NCBI RefSeq assembly: GCF_029846275.1 | Contig: NZ_JARVWS010000003.1 | Coordinates: 372,001 to 436,000, forward strand | Length of the DNA stretch: 64,000 bases | Origin: Nocardioides sp. CER19 | GTDB lineage: Bacteria; Actinomycetota; Actinomycetes; Propionibacteriales; Nocardioidaceae | Direction: 5' to 3' | In this document: positions 17,047 through 26,105 of the stretch, piece after piece | Layout of the letters: each line of letters starts with the position of its first letter | Numbering within the stretch: the stretch's first letter is position 1 | Position numbers and translations under genes: made by a program | Notes under the pieces: model-generated | The model's database searches: none | Seen by the model: only the letters and a program-made list of their open reading frames with translations | What the model was told of the DNA's origin: nothing

Positions 17047-19644
17047 CTAGCCTAGGGACCGAAGCAGGTCGCGGGCCTGGTTCTGTGTTCGGGTCACAAC
17101 CAGCCGAGTCGCCATCCAGACCGCAGCGCCCGCCCCGGCGACGACAGCGACGAGGTAGAGCCACGGGAACGCAAGAGAGGTCGGGGGCGGGTCGAAGACG
17201 CCGGTGAGGACCTTGACGGTGAGCTCGGCGAGGACGGCGCCGCTGAGGATCCCACCGGCGGCGCCGATGAGGAACACGAAGGCGGGCTCAGCACCGAAGA
17301 GGCGCCTGACCTGACGCGGGCTGGCGCCGAGCGCGGTGGCGACGGCGAGTCCCCTGCGCCGTTCCGCAAGTCCGAGCCCGAGCACGAGCCCCCCGGAGAG
17401 CGCCGCGATGACCAGTGCGAAGCTCAGCTCGAGGCGGGTGAGTCGACCGAGGTCGACGGAGGTGAGGCTGGAGCCGACCTGGCCGCGCGCGTCGAGGAGC
17501 GTGGCCACCTGGCCTTGGGTGCCGACCACCCGGCGGACCTGGCCCGCGGTCGCGGCGATGGATCGTCCTCCGGTGTCGATCAGGAAGCTGCCGACGGCAT
17601 CGCTGTGGCTCTGCTGTGCCAGATAGGTGGTGTTGGTGACGATGAAGCTGTCTTTGGGGGCCGTGGGGAACTCGTTGACGACGCCGATGTAGTGGAACGG
17701 CACCTGGCGGAACTGGTGGGTGCGGGCGTCCTGGATCCGCAACCGGAGCAGATCACCCGGGTTGAGCTGGTAGTCGTTGACGGTCTCGGCGCTGACCAAG
17801 GCGCCGTCGGGGTGGCTGCGGAGCAGGTTCATCGCCTCGGCGGCCGTGATGCCCTGGAAGTAGGAGTCCTGCAGGTGGGTCGCGCTGGGCAGGGTGGTCG
17901 GGTCGATGCCGTACATGTCTTGGAGGTCGGAGCCGACGTACGCGAAGCGGTGCAGCATCGGCTGCACATGGTGTACGCCGGAGACCTTGGCGAGCGTGGC
18001 GGCGTAGGTCGGCGGGGTCTGGGCGCCGGGCGAGGTGTTCGCGGCGATGTCGGCGCCGTTGGTCAGCTGGGCGTCGACCTCGGCTTGCTGCTGATAGGTG
18101 GCGTTGAACGTGGAAGTCGAGATCGCATAGGCCAGGGCCAGGGCGAGCAGCACGGTGGCGCGGGCGACGCCGCGACGGCGGTGGGCAAGCATCGAGGCGG
18201 CGGCGGGTGCGAGGGATCCGAGGGCTGGTCGGGCGACGCGGGTGACGAGGCCACGACCGTGGCGGAGTGCGGCGTCAGCAAGGCGCCAGCAAAGCAGCCC
18301 GAGGCCAAGCCAGGCGAGCATCGGGCCGAGGAAGGCCCAATAGCTCGCTGTGACGGTCGGGACGCCCTCGGGGGCCAGGACCAGGGTGTACTTGTTCTGC
18401 CCGGCGAGCAGGTAGATGCCGATCCCGGCGGCGACGAGAGCGACGTCGAGACCGAAGCCGAGCCAGGGTGGGCGCGAGCGCCTCGACTGGTCGGGTCGAG
18501 CGGAGAGTGCGCGGGCGTCCCGGATGGCGGGTCGCGCCACGACGAGACATGCCACGCCGAGACCGATCGCCGCTGCGATCGAGTCCCACAGCATGGCCGG
18601 CCGTGACCCGGCGGCCCACGCGATCAGGAGGCCTGCGGCGACTCCGACCACGCCGCTCACGAGGGCCTCGATGAGGCTGAGCGCGGTCAGCCGTCCGGTC
18701 GACGCCCCGCGGGCGCGCAGCAGTGCCTGTTCGCTGCGGCGTCGCTCAGCACCTGCTTCGACCACCGAACCGGTGAGGCCGGCTGCGAGCAGCGCACCGG
18801 GGACGGCGAGGAAGAGGAACAGGATCCGGGCGTACGCGGCGTCCTCGCGGGCTGCGCCCAGAGCCGCGCCGAGGTTGCTGCCGACGGTGGCCGCGCCGGC
18901 GGTCCTGGCGGCGAGGTTGTTGGCGGCGCCGAGGTCGTCGGCGTATGCCGCGGCCGGCGAGTGAGGGAGTGAGGCGTGGTCGCGGGCGATGTGGAACTGG
19001 GTGATGGTCGGTTGCCCGGCGTACGCCTGGGCGAACTCGGGGGCGGGGAGGAGAACGACGTTGTCCGGTGGGGCGACGAGTTGAGCTGTCGACCCCACCC
19101 GTTGGAACAGGGAGTCGGCCTGCGGCAGCTCCACGACTCCGGCCACCTTGAGCTGGTGTTGCTTGCCTCCCCCGAGGTCGACGGTGACGGTGTCGCCGGG
19201 GGCGGCGTGCAGGTTGGCTGCCGTCTGCTGGACCAGCAGTGGCCCATTCGTGGCACCCGCCAGAAGCCGCATCTCGCCGGGGAAGGCGGTGCCGTAGCCG
19301 GGTGGCAGGCCGAGGACTCTTCCGGCGCCGGTCTGCTGTCGGGTGCCGCCGGTGGCCGCCGAGAGGCCAGCGGCATCACCGAACGACACGGGGAGCACGG
19401 TGGTGTTGCGATGGTCGGCTCGGAGTTGCTGGGCCACGGTGACGGCAGATCCGCCGGGTGCGACCTGGACCTGCCAGTCGACCGCGACGCCTTGGGCGGC
19501 GCGAGCGGTCATGGTCTGCTCGGAGTCCACCAGGAACCCACCCAGCTCCGCCATCAGGGCGACCGCGATACCGATGCCCAGCGCCGTCGCGGCCAGTCGG
19601 GTCGGGCGGCGCCGGATCAAGCCGGCGAGCCAGAGGGTGATCAT
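17047..19644 (-). CDS. FtsX-like ABC transporter permease (MacB/lipoprotein-release type)
   Basis: The 865-residue membrane protein has an N-terminal transmembrane helix followed by a large extracytoplasmic domain, then two FtsX-type blocks of membrane helices; the second is at about residues 730-860 and contains GLGLAERRRGLAVATALGAS. Length and layout fit the large double-FtsX permeases of actinobacterial exporters. Its ATG overlaps the stop of the adjacent ATPase (ATGA, 19641-19644). With the two ATPases and the lipoprotein it would move a lipid, peptide or lipoprotein out of or off the membrane. The substrate is unknown. Confidence 0.9.
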   Translation of the reverse strand: MITLWLAGLIRRRPTRLAATALGIGIAVALMAELGGFLVDSEQTMTARAAQGVAVDWQVQVAPGGSAVTVAQQLRADHRNTTVLPVSFGDAAGLSAATGGTRQQTGAGRVLGLPPGYGTAFPGEMRLLAGATNGPLLVQQTAANLHAAPGDTVTVDLGGGKQHQLKVAGVVELPQADSLFQRVGSTAQLVAPPDNVVLLPAPEFAQAYAGQPTITQFHIARDHASLPHSPAAAYADDLGAANNLAARTAGAATVGSNLGAALGAAREDAAYARILFLFLAVPGALLAAGLTGSVVEAGAERRRSEQALLRARGASTGRLTALSLIEALVSGVVGVAAGLLIAWAAGSRPAMLWDSIAAAIGLGVACLVVARPAIRDARALSARPDQSRRSRPPWLGFGLDVALVAAGIGIYLLAGQNKYTLVLAPEGVPTVTASYWAFLGPMLAWLGLGLLCWRLADAALRHGRGLVTRVARPALGSLAPAAASMLAHRRRGVARATVLLALALAYAISTSTFNATYQQQAEVDAQLTNGADIAANTSPGAQTPPTYAATLAKVSGVHHVQPMLHRFAYVGSDLQDMYGIDPTTLPSATHLQDSYFQGITAAEAMNLLRSHPDGALVSAETVNDYQLNPGDLLRLRIQDARTHQFRQVPFHYIGVVNEFPTAPKDSFIVTNTTYLAQQSHSDAVGSFLIDTGGRSIAATAGQVRRVVGTQGQVATLLDARGQVGSSLTSVDLGRLTRLELSFALVIAALSGGLVLGLGLAERRRGLAVATALGASPRQVRRLFGAEPAFVFLIGAAGGILSGAVLAELTVKVLTGVFDPPPTSLAFPWLYLVAVVAGAGAAVWMATRLVVTRTQNQARDLLRSLG

Positions 19645-20354
19645 GCGACCATCTCGCCGTCGCCCAGGGCCCAGCGCTGGTCGAGGAAACGGGCGATGGC
19701 CGGGTCGTGGGTCGCGATCACCAGACCGGCGCCGACCTGGTCGGCCGCGGCAACGAGCTGCTCGACGACCATGGCGCCGTTGTGACGATCGAGTTTGCCG
19801 GTCGGCTCGTCGGCCAGGATCAACGCGGGGCGTGAGCAGATCACACGTGCCACCGCGACCCGTTGAGCCTGCCCGCCCGAGAGTTCGTCAGGGGTGTGGC
19901 GTTCGAGCAGCGTCAGTCCGAGAATCCGCAGCGCGGCCGCCGCCTGCTCCAACGCAGTCGCGGGATCCTCGCCGCGAACCAGGAGCGGGAAGGCGGCGTT
20001 CTCCAAGGCCGTCAGCGACGGGATGAGGCTGGGCTCCTGGAACACCACGCCGGCACGCTCGGGGTGCCCGAAGGGCGTTCCGGCCCAGACCGGCCAGTCG
20101 AGGACACCCGAGGTCGGTCGATCCAGGCCGGCCATGAGATGCAGGAGGGTCGACTTGCCCGATCCCGACGGCCCCGTCAGAGCGACCCGGCCGCCGGACT
20201 CGACGGCACAGGTCACGCCATGCAGCGCGACGACTGCTCGTTCGCCGGCGCCGTAGGTGCGCCCGACTCCGTCGCAGGTCACGAGGTAGCCGGTCCTCTG
20301 GGGTGTTGCCGTTGTCCCAGACCTGGTGGGGGCCGGGTTGCTGGGGGTCGTCAT
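19641..20354 (-). CDS. ABC exporter ATP-binding protein (MacB/LolD type), first
   Basis: The start is ATG at 20352-20354 in an ATGA overlap with the other ATPase gene; a longer in-frame extension upstream is antisense to that gene and not real. The 237-residue protein has Walker A GPSGSGKST, signature LSGGQAQR and Walker B ALILADEPTGKLD. The LolD/MacB character (DEPTG) fits its FtsX partner. Two ATPases for one permease suggest a heterodimeric motor. Confidence 0.92.
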   Translation of the reverse strand: MTTPSNPAPTRSGTTATPQRTGYLVTCDGVGRTYGAGERAVVALHGVTCAVESGGRVALTGPSGSGKSTLLHLMAGLDRPTSGVLDWPVWAGTPFGHPERAGVVFQEPSLIPSLTALENAAFPLLVRGEDPATALEQAAAALRILGLTLLERHTPDELSGGQAQRVAVARVICSRPALILADEPTGKLDRHNGAMVVEQLVAAADQVGAGLVIATHDPAIARFLDQRWALGDGEMVA

Positions 20355-21061
20355 ACGAGTCTGCCTTCCGCCAGTCGCAACGTCCGGTCCGCTGCGTCGG
20401 ACACCGCCGGGCTGTGAGAGGCGACCAGGACCGCGCACCCGGTCCGCGCCTGCTGGCGCAGCAGCTGGAGGAGACGTTCCTCGGTGGCCTGGTCGAGCTC
20501 TCCTGTCGGTTCGTCGGCAAGCACGACTCGCGGGGTGTTGGCCATCGCTACAGCGAGCGAGGCACGCGCGCGCTCGCCCCCGGAGAGCTGGCCCGGATAG
20601 GCGTGAGCCCTCTGCGCCATGCCCAGCCCCTCGAGCAGTTGCGTCGCGTCTGCGGGTCTGCGGCGCACGAGGCTCTGGGCAAGGCGGATGTTGCCTGCCA
20701 CCGTGAGGTGGTCGAGCAGGTTGCCCGATTGCGCCATGGTGCCGATGGAGCGGGCTCGCAGTCCGGCCCGGTCGGCCTCGGTGCGGCCGCTGATCCGCTC
20801 GCCACCGATCCACACTGTTCCTCCCGAGGGCTCGTCGGTGCCGGCGAGGCAGCTCAGGAGGGTCGACTTCCCGGACCCGGACGGTCCGGACAGAGCGACC
20901 AGCTCGCCGGCCGCCAGGGCGAGGGTGACCCCTTGCAGGGCGAGCGTCTCCTCCTCATCGGCCCGAAAGAACCGATACAGGGTCCGCGCCTCCAGGGCCG
21001 GCGGGGTCCCATGGCTGGTCGTGTCGGCAGGGTTCGCGGTGGGACTCGGGACGGCGGTCAC
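20351..21061 (-). CDS. ABC exporter ATP-binding protein (MacB/LolD type), second
   Basis: I place the start at GTG 21059-21061, which overlaps the lipoprotein stop as GTGA like the other junctions in this operon. An upstream in-frame TTG would add 11 residues inside the lipoprotein gene. The 236-residue product has Walker A GPSGSGKST, a slightly unusual signature LSGGERAR, and Walker B VVLADEPTGELDQ. It differs enough from the neighbouring ATPase (first-strand and C-terminal regions) to be a separate subunit rather than a recent duplicate. Confidence 0.9.
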   Translation of the reverse strand: MTAVPSPTANPADTTSHGTPPALEARTLYRFFRADEEETLALQGVTLALAAGELVALSGPSGSGKSTLLSCLAGTDEPSGGTVWIGGERISGRTEADRAGLRARSIGTMAQSGNLLDHLTVAGNIRLAQSLVRRRPADATQLLEGLGMAQRAHAYPGQLSGGERARASLAVAMANTPRVVLADEPTGELDQATEERLLQLLRQQARTGCAVLVASHSPAVSDAADRTLRLAEGRLV

Positions 21062-21744
21062 TTCCAGGTCACCGAATCGCTGACGGTCTGCCAAGGGTCG
21101 ACGTTGTCGGCGTTCCGCGGGCCGGTCAGGGCCAGGATCGCGTCCTGGTCGTGGTGCCAGAACTCGTAGCGTTCGACCGCGTCGCGGACGACCTTGCCCG
21201 TCACGGGATCAGGCTTGGAGTCGATGAGGTAGCGGATCCGGACCGCGGTCCCGGCGCCCTTTCGGCTGACGGTGTCGATGCCGATGAGCTGGAAGTGCGA
21301 CTCGCTGGCCTTGAGCTGCGGGACGTCGACCTGCCTGGCCGACGCCGCTGTGGGTGCCTGTGGGGCAGCGACGACCTGGATCGCGATGCTGTTGTAGTGG
21401 TCGGTGAAGGAGGCCGTGCCGTGCTGGGCCGACTGTGCCCAGCCCTCGGGCACCGTGAAATGGACATGGCTGCCCGGTGCCACGTGGTCGACGAAGACCG
21501 CGTTGTCAGGAATGTCTCCGGGCGGATTGAACTCGGTCGGGTGCGTCGCCGGCGCCGTGCTCTGTGTCGTCGGCGGCGCCGCGGTTGCTGTCGTTGCCGA
21601 GGACGACATCCCATCGGTGCTCGTGGGTGGGGTCATCGGCGAGCTGGTCGACCTCGAATTGCCCGACCCACAGGCCGCGAGTGCAGCCGAGACCACGCCT
21701 GCCAGGGCGAGATCGGCGAGGACGCGGGAGGTCTGGTGGCGCAT
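21058..21744 (-). CDS. Exported lipoprotein associated with the ABC exporter
   Basis: The 228-residue product begins with a lipoprotein signal (hydrophobic LADLALAGVVSAALAAC, lipobox LAAC, Cys at about residue 25), then a Ser/Thr/Pro-rich linker to about residue 70 and a compact C-terminal domain (FTVPEGW early in it). It would be anchored outside the membrane. As the first gene of the exporter operon it may sense or hand over substrate. I do not recognise a named family beyond a PsbP/LpqN-like impression, which is weak. Confidence 0.8.
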   Translation of the reverse strand: MRHQTSRVLADLALAGVVSAALAACGSGNSRSTSSPMTPPTSTDGMSSSATTATAAPPTTQSTAPATHPTEFNPPGDIPDNAVFVDHVAPGSHVHFTVPEGWAQSAQHGTASFTDHYNSIAIQVVAAPQAPTAASARQVDVPQLKASESHFQLIGIDTVSRKGAGTAVRIRYLIDSKPDPVTGKVVRDAVERYEFWHHDQDAILALTGPRNADNVDPWQTVSDSVTWK

Positions 21745-21768
21745 ACCGGCGACGCTAGGTCGCGGGCG

Positions 21769-21801
21769 GCCAGCGACCGGCCAGCGTCAGGTTAGCGTTT
21801 G
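21769..21801. promoter_or_regulatory. Three tandem 11-bp direct repeats, candidate OmpR-type regulator site
   Basis: GCCAGCGACCG (21769-21779), GCCAGCGTCAG (21780-21790) and GTTAGCGTTTG (21791-21801) follow each other without gaps. An 11-bp period is the hallmark of OmpR/PhoB-family binding. The array lies between the divergent lipoprotein operon and the kinase gene, so the regulator encoded at the end of that operon is the likely ligand. Confidence 0.6.
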
Positions 21802-21855
21802 GTCGGACCGACGCAGCGGCCCCGTTCCGACGCGGGCGGGTGGGAGGCTGGCCCC

Positions 21856-23139
21856 ATGCGTCGACGGATCCTGCTGGTGGCGATCTCGACGCTGCTGCTC
21901 GCCGCGATCCTCCTTGGCATACCGCTGACCTTCTATACGGTGCACGAGGCCGATGCCACCCAGCGCAGCACGCTCGAACGCTCCGCGTTGCGGGCCGTGA
22001 CCGTGATCGGTCCCACGCTGGCGCAGGGCGACCCGGCCGAGCTGCCCGCACCACCGTCGGGGGTCAGCCTCGCCGTGTTCTCCTCGACCGGCGACCTTCT
22101 CCAGGGCAACGGGGCGGCACACTCCGACATCGCTGCCCGAGCGGCACGCGCCCAGGCGGCGACCGATGGCAGCGGACCGGGCACCATGGCGGTCGCGATC
22201 CCGGTGAGCAGCAACGAGAAGGTCACCGCGGTGGTCGTCGCCACCTCGTCGACCGCAGCCGTGCGCGCAAGCATCCTTCGGCGACTCCTCGGACTCGGAG
22301 GCCTCGCTGCGATCGCCTTCGTCCTGGCCGGCGGGTTCGCGTTCTGGCAGGCACGCCGCCTCGCCCAGCCCATGGACGCACTGGCCGCCACCGCCGCCGC
22401 CCTCGGGGAGGGCGACTTCACCGCCCGCGCACCCCGCTCGGGCGTACCGGAGATCGACAAGACCGCCGACACCCTGGCCACCACGGCCGAACAGGTCGCC
22501 GCGCATCTCGAGCGTGAGCGCAGCTTCGCCGCGCATGCCTCCCACCAGCTGCGCACCCCGCTGACGCGCCTGCAGCTCGAGCTCGAGACCGGCATCAACG
22601 GTCCTGCCGAGGACCTGCCCGCGGCGGCGTCGCGCGCACTCCGGATGGCCGAGCACCTCTCTGAGACCGTGGACGACGTCCTCGAGATCGCGCGCTCGCC
22701 CCGCGTGGGGGCTGGAGTTGCGGTCGAGCCGGTGCTCGACGCCCTCGCCGACGTGTGGCGCGGACCGCTCGCCGCGCAGGACCGGCCGGTCCGTGTCCGC
22801 GCTGAGCCAGGGCTGCGAGTCGCCGCAACGCCGGCTGCTCTGCGCCAGATCCTGGAGGTGCTTCTCGACAACGCCTACCGCCACGGCGCGGGCGTCGTCA
22901 GCATCGCCGCGCGGCCATCCGGCGGCACCGTGGCCATCGACGTCGAAGATGAAGGCGTCACCCCCATCACCTGGCCTCCGCCGGAGGGGACCAATCTCGG
23001 ACTACGCATGGCCCGGTCCTTGGCAGCCGATCTCGGCGGTCGTGTGGTCCTCGGAGCAGCGGCCTCCACACGCTTCACGCTCCTGCTCCCACGACCACGG
23101 GACGCAGCACCCGGCGAACCACCCCAGGGCAAGCCGTGA
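21856..23139 (+). CDS. Sensor histidine kinase (HAMP type), partner of the exporter-operon regulator
   Basis: The ATG at 21856 has GGGAGG upstream; the frame is open further 5' but without a better start. The 427-residue protein has a transmembrane segment near residues 4-28, an extracytoplasmic loop, a second membrane segment near 140-162, HAMP, the phospho-acceptor His in HASHQLRTPL, and ATPase boxes (NAYRHGAG, DVEDEG, GLRMARSLA). It is divergent from the exporter operon that ends with its probable response regulator. The loop, about 110 residues, is the likely sensing part; the ligand is unknown. Confidence 0.92.
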   Translation: MRRRILLVAISTLLLAAILLGIPLTFYTVHEADATQRSTLERSALRAVTVIGPTLAQGDPAELPAPPSGVSLAVFSSTGDLLQGNGAAHSDIAARAARAQAATDGSGPGTMAVAIPVSSNEKVTAVVVATSSTAAVRASILRRLLGLGGLAAIAFVLAGGFAFWQARRLAQPMDALAATAAALGEGDFTARAPRSGVPEIDKTADTLATTAEQVAAHLERERSFAAHASHQLRTPLTRLQLELETGINGPAEDLPAAASRALRMAEHLSETVDDVLEIARSPRVGAGVAVEPVLDALADVWRGPLAAQDRPVRVRAEPGLRVAATPAALRQILEVLLDNAYRHGAGVVSIAARPSGGTVAIDVEDEGVTPITWPPPEGTNLGLRMARSLAADLGGRVVLGAAASTRFTLLLPRPRDAAPGEPPQGKP

Positions 23140-23233
23140 GCCCCCGTGCAACGTGGTGCGGGTCGGACCATCACGGGTCCCATCTGACCGACGGATCAGT
23201 CGGCGGACCGAATGACGATTGGTTCTCATCCGT

Positions 23234-23827
23234 TCAGCCCGGGTACGGCGTCGTGGCGCGTGCGTTCCTGAGCGCGTCGGCCCACCAGGCGAGCTGCGTG
23301 AGCATGGTCTTGGCGTAGAGCGGGGCGTCGGGGTCGGTGGGGTGGCCGTCGTCCCAGGCACGGCGGAAGTAGGGGAACGCCAGGCCGTCGCGGATGGGGA
23401 CGGCATTCAGCTCGATGAGGACGTTCTCGAGGTGCAACACCGCGTGCCGTCCGCCGCCGGCGCCGCCGTACCCGACGAAGGCGACCGGCTTGGCGGCCCA
23501 CTGGGTGAAGTGCCAGTCGATGGCTGTCTTCAGCGAGGCCGGGTAGCTGTGGTTGATCTCCGGGGTGACCAGCACGAAGGCGTCGGCTCGTGTGACCAGG
23601 TCCGTGAACGGGAGCAGGCCGGCCGGTCGTGGGTAGCCGTCGCCGGCGTTCATGGGCGGCATCTCCGGCAGCGCGACCGGCAGGTCGTAGTCGGCGAGGT
23701 CGGCCACCGTCACATCGAAAGCGCCGTGGTCCCGTGCCTGCTCGGCGACCCAGCTGGCGATCATCGGGCCGTGGCGGCCCTCACGGACACTGCCGATCAC
23801 GATGGCGAGGTTGAGGTTCTCGGTCAT
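23234..23827 (-). CDS. NADPH-dependent FMN reductase / flavodoxin-like NAD(P)H oxidoreductase
   Basis: The 197-residue product has the flavodoxin-like fold of the FMN_red family: phosphate loop IGSVREGRHGP at about residues 10-20, the middle motif VTPEINHSYPASLKTAIDW, and GYGGAGGGRHAV. It would reduce free FMN, quinones or azo/nitro compounds using NADPH in the cytoplasm. The start is ATG 23825-23827; the longer open frame upstream is antisense to the next gene. It is divergent from an XRE/MmyB-type regulator, a common local pairing that suggests direct control. Confidence 0.92.
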   Translation of the reverse strand: MTENLNLAIVIGSVREGRHGPMIASWVAEQARDHGAFDVTVADLADYDLPVALPEMPPMNAGDGYPRPAGLLPFTDLVTRADAFVLVTPEINHSYPASLKTAIDWHFTQWAAKPVAFVGYGGAGGGRHAVLHLENVLIELNAVPIRDGLAFPYFRRAWDDGHPTDPDAPLYAKTMLTQLAWWADALRNARATTPYPG

Positions 23828-23929
23828 GCTCCCAAGCTGGACCGACCTGCGACCATCAACCAGCCCGGCTCCAGGCTGGCCCTGACAGGACCACCCTTCG
23901 AGGCGGCGACGGGCCGTAGATTGGACGCC

Positions 23930-24754
23930 GTGGGCGCAGCGCTGGGCGACTTCATCAGGGCCAGACGAGACGCGACGTCGCCCGAGGCGGTGGGTCTGCC
24001 CGCCGGTGCACGACGGCGCGTGCCCGGCCTGCGCCGCTCCGAGCTGGCGGGGCTGGCGGGGATCAGCGTGGAGTACCTGGTGCGCCTGGAGCAGGGCCGC
24101 GACACCAACCCATCGCCCTCGGTGATCGCCGGTCTGGCCACGGCCCTGCGGCTCGATGCCTCGCAGCGGAGCTATCTGAGGCACCTGTCCAAGCTCAACG
24201 CCGGCTGTGGCGCCCACCTGCGGCCCCGCGAGGACGTACGCCGGCCCGTCCTCGCACTTCTCGACATGCTCGAGCCGGGCGTGGCGTACGTGGGCAACCG
24301 GCTCGGCGACATCCTCGCCATGACCAGCGGTTTCGCCGCGATCGCGCCGAGCAGCCTCGTCGATGTGCCGCGTCCCAACCTGACCCGCTTCGTCTTCCTC
24401 GACCCCGACGCTCGCGCGACGTTCCCCGATTGGCACCGGGTCGCCGATGCGGTCGTCAGCGACCTGTGGCTCGGGCCGCCCGAGGGGAGGCAGGGGCTGT
24501 TCACCGCGGAGATGATGACGGCCGCAGGCCCGGAGCTCGCCCGGCGTCTGGACAGCCCGGCGCTCCCGGACGCCGGGACGTGGACCTGGCGGCATCCCGA
24601 GGCCGGAGAGCTCCGCTTCGAGCGTGAGATCCTCGAGCTGCCCGCCGGCGACGCCCAGCAGGTCGTCGTCCTCGTGCCCGCCGACGCAGCGTCCGCGGCG
24701 GCGCTCGTCGATCTCCGGCGAGCATCGGCCGGAGGGCTCCGCGCCGTGCACTGA
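23930..24754 (+). CDS. XRE-family regulator with MmyB-like ligand-binding domain
   Basis: I start at GTG 23930, giving 274 residues. An N-terminal helix-turn-helix (about residues 30-90, with LRRSELAGLAGISVEYLVRL) is followed by the conserved MmyB-like domain (about 105-270, LTRFVFLDPDAR and the WTWRHPEAG segment). The family is thought to bind small, often fatty-acid-like ligands and to regulate an adjacent oxidoreductase. About 100 bp separate it from the divergent FMN reductase. No strong ribosome site is seen; a leaderless transcript is possible. Confidence 0.9.
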   Translation: MGAALGDFIRARRDATSPEAVGLPAGARRRVPGLRRSELAGLAGISVEYLVRLEQGRDTNPSPSVIAGLATALRLDASQRSYLRHLSKLNAGCGAHLRPREDVRRPVLALLDMLEPGVAYVGNRLGDILAMTSGFAAIAPSSLVDVPRPNLTRFVFLDPDARATFPDWHRVADAVVSDLWLGPPEGRQGLFTAEMMTAAGPELARRLDSPALPDAGTWTWRHPEAGELRFEREILELPAGDAQQVVVLVPADAASAAALVDLRRASAGGLRAVH

Positions 24755-24859
24755 CCTCACCGGCTGCAGGTGGCCGGCAGACCTCAGGAGCCGCGCATCG
24801 ATGGGGAACACACCAAGCCCTGCCTCGCTCAGCCCTGCTGCTCGGTCAGGAGTCGTTCG

Positions 24860-25327
24860 TCACCGTCTCAGGTCAGCACCGAAGACCAACGCCGGCCCAC
24901 CGAACTTGTGGACCTCACGCTCGAGGGCGAGCCCGATCTTCGTCGCCACCCGCTGCGAGGGGACGTTGTCCGGCCGGATGATCGCGATCAGGTGCTCGAT
25001 CCCGGCCATGGATGCGGTCTGTCGCACCGCGCCCGCTGCCTCCGTCGCATAGCCCTGACCGCGCAGGTCGGAACGAACGTGCCAACCTGCCTCGACGTAC
25101 CACTCCCCCTCCACCTCCTGCAGGGTCAGTCCGCAGTCGCCGACGAACTCGCCGGCGTGGGTCTCGAGCACCCACAGCCCGAAGCCGTGCTCGTCGTAGT
25201 TGCGCCGATTCCACGCGATCCAGCCCTCCGGACCACGTGAGCCGCCGAGGTCCAGGGTGGCGATGAGCGGCAGGTCGGCCTCGGTCATCTCGCGGAAGCG
25301 GAGCCGTGTCGTCGACCGGGGCAGCAC
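24860..25327 (-). CDS. GNAT-family N-acetyltransferase (RimJ/RimL-like)
   Basis: This 155-residue protein starts at a GTG and has the RimJ/RimL style opening TTRLRFREMTEADLP. The acetyl-CoA loop RGQGYA is near residue 90, and the C-terminal region has IIRPDNVPSQRVATKIGL. It would acetylate an amino group of a protein or small molecule. No neighbour hints at its substrate. The 105 bases between it and the convergent regulator gene hold no gene that I can see. Confidence 0.88.
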   Translation of the reverse strand: MLPRSTTRLRFREMTEADLPLIATLDLGGSRGPEGWIAWNRRNYDEHGFGLWVLETHAGEFVGDCGLTLQEVEGEWYVEAGWHVRSDLRGQGYATEAAGAVRQTASMAGIEHLIAIIRPDNVPSQRVATKIGLALEREVHKFGGPALVFGADLRR

Positions 25328-25369
25328 CGGATCACGGTAGCGCCGCGGCTCGTTCAGTCGCCTGCGGGC

Positions 25370-25588
25370 TCAGCCCTCGGCGAGTCCCGTCTCCTCGCTC
25401 CGGCCGGCCTCTGCGGCCAGCCCGTCACCGTCCGACTGAGCGTCGAGCTCGTCATCGACCTCGCCGATCTCTCGACGCTCGGCTTCGGGGTCGTGCTCGG
25501 GCTCGGGATCCGGGGTCGACTCGGGTCCGGGATCACCGCTGGGCACGACGGTCGGGTCAGGGCTGGGTTCGCTCGGCGTTGTCGTCAT
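25370..25588 (-). CDS. Small acidic Pro/Glu/Asp-rich protein of unknown function
   Basis: From ATG 25586-25588 this gives 72 residues rich in Pro, Glu, Asp and Ser, with repeated PDP/EPEHDPE motifs and no hydrophobic segment. It is likely disordered. No family is recognised and the ribosome site is poor; an in-frame GTG at 25624 would add 12 residues. It is real only if expressed; the low-complexity content is also what non-coding GC-rich DNA can produce. Confidence 0.45.
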   Translation of the reverse strand: MTTTPSEPSPDPTVVPSGDPGPESTPDPEPEHDPEAERREIGEVDDELDAQSDGDGLAAEAGRSEETGLAEG

Positions 25589-25646
25589 AACCGGAAGTAC
25601 CCGACCGGCTGGCTCGGATGCCACCAGCTCGCCGCGGGCACTCTCG

Positions 25647-26054
25647 TCACCAACTGCTTCCCGGACCGTACGTCCCGACGCTCCACTCGTGGCCCTCCGG
25701 ATCGAGGACGCGAGATCGCCGAGTCCCCCATTCCGTGTCCTCGGGTGCGATCACCTCGACCGCACCCGCCCCCACGGCCCGTCCGTGCCAGGCGTCCACG
25801 TCGGAAGACCGCGGGAGCCACAGGTAGAGCCCGCCACCACTGCTACGTCCGATGAGACGAGGGACGTCATAGGCAGCATCCGCACTCGCCACCATGAGCA
25901 CGGCTTCTCCGAGGCGCACCTCCGCGTGCTGGACGGTCCCGTCGAGGCCGTCCTGGCGAGAGACCACCTGGAACCCGACGCTCTCGAGCCAGCGTAGACC
26001 GGCACTGGCATCGCGGTAGCTCAGGTAGGCGTGCAGCCGAGCGGCAGGGTCCAT
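25647..26054 (-). CDS. VOC-superfamily (glyoxalase/bleomycin-resistance-like) protein
   Basis: The 135-residue product from ATG 26052-26054 has the paired beta-alpha-beta-beta-beta units of the VOC fold: LHAYLSYRDASAGLRWLESVGF at the start and RSRVLDPEGHEWSVGTY at the end. Family members bind metals or sequester small molecules; no substrate can be named. A GTG 33 bases upstream is an alternative start but adds residues unlike the family. Confidence 0.85.
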   Translation of the reverse strand: MDPAARLHAYLSYRDASAGLRWLESVGFQVVSRQDGLDGTVQHAEVRLGEAVLMVASADAAYDVPRLIGRSSGGGLYLWLPRSSDVDAWHGRAVGAGAVEVIAPEDTEWGTRRSRVLDPEGHEWSVGTYGPGSSW

Positions 26055-26105
26055 CGGTCGATCATCACCCGTCACCGTGACCGCCACAACGTCCGAGGGC
26101 AGCCA

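Noticed and set aside
23140..23233. Short dyad CCGAC/GTCGG after the kinase gene, considered as a terminator
   Set aside because: The stem is only five base pairs and has no T tract.
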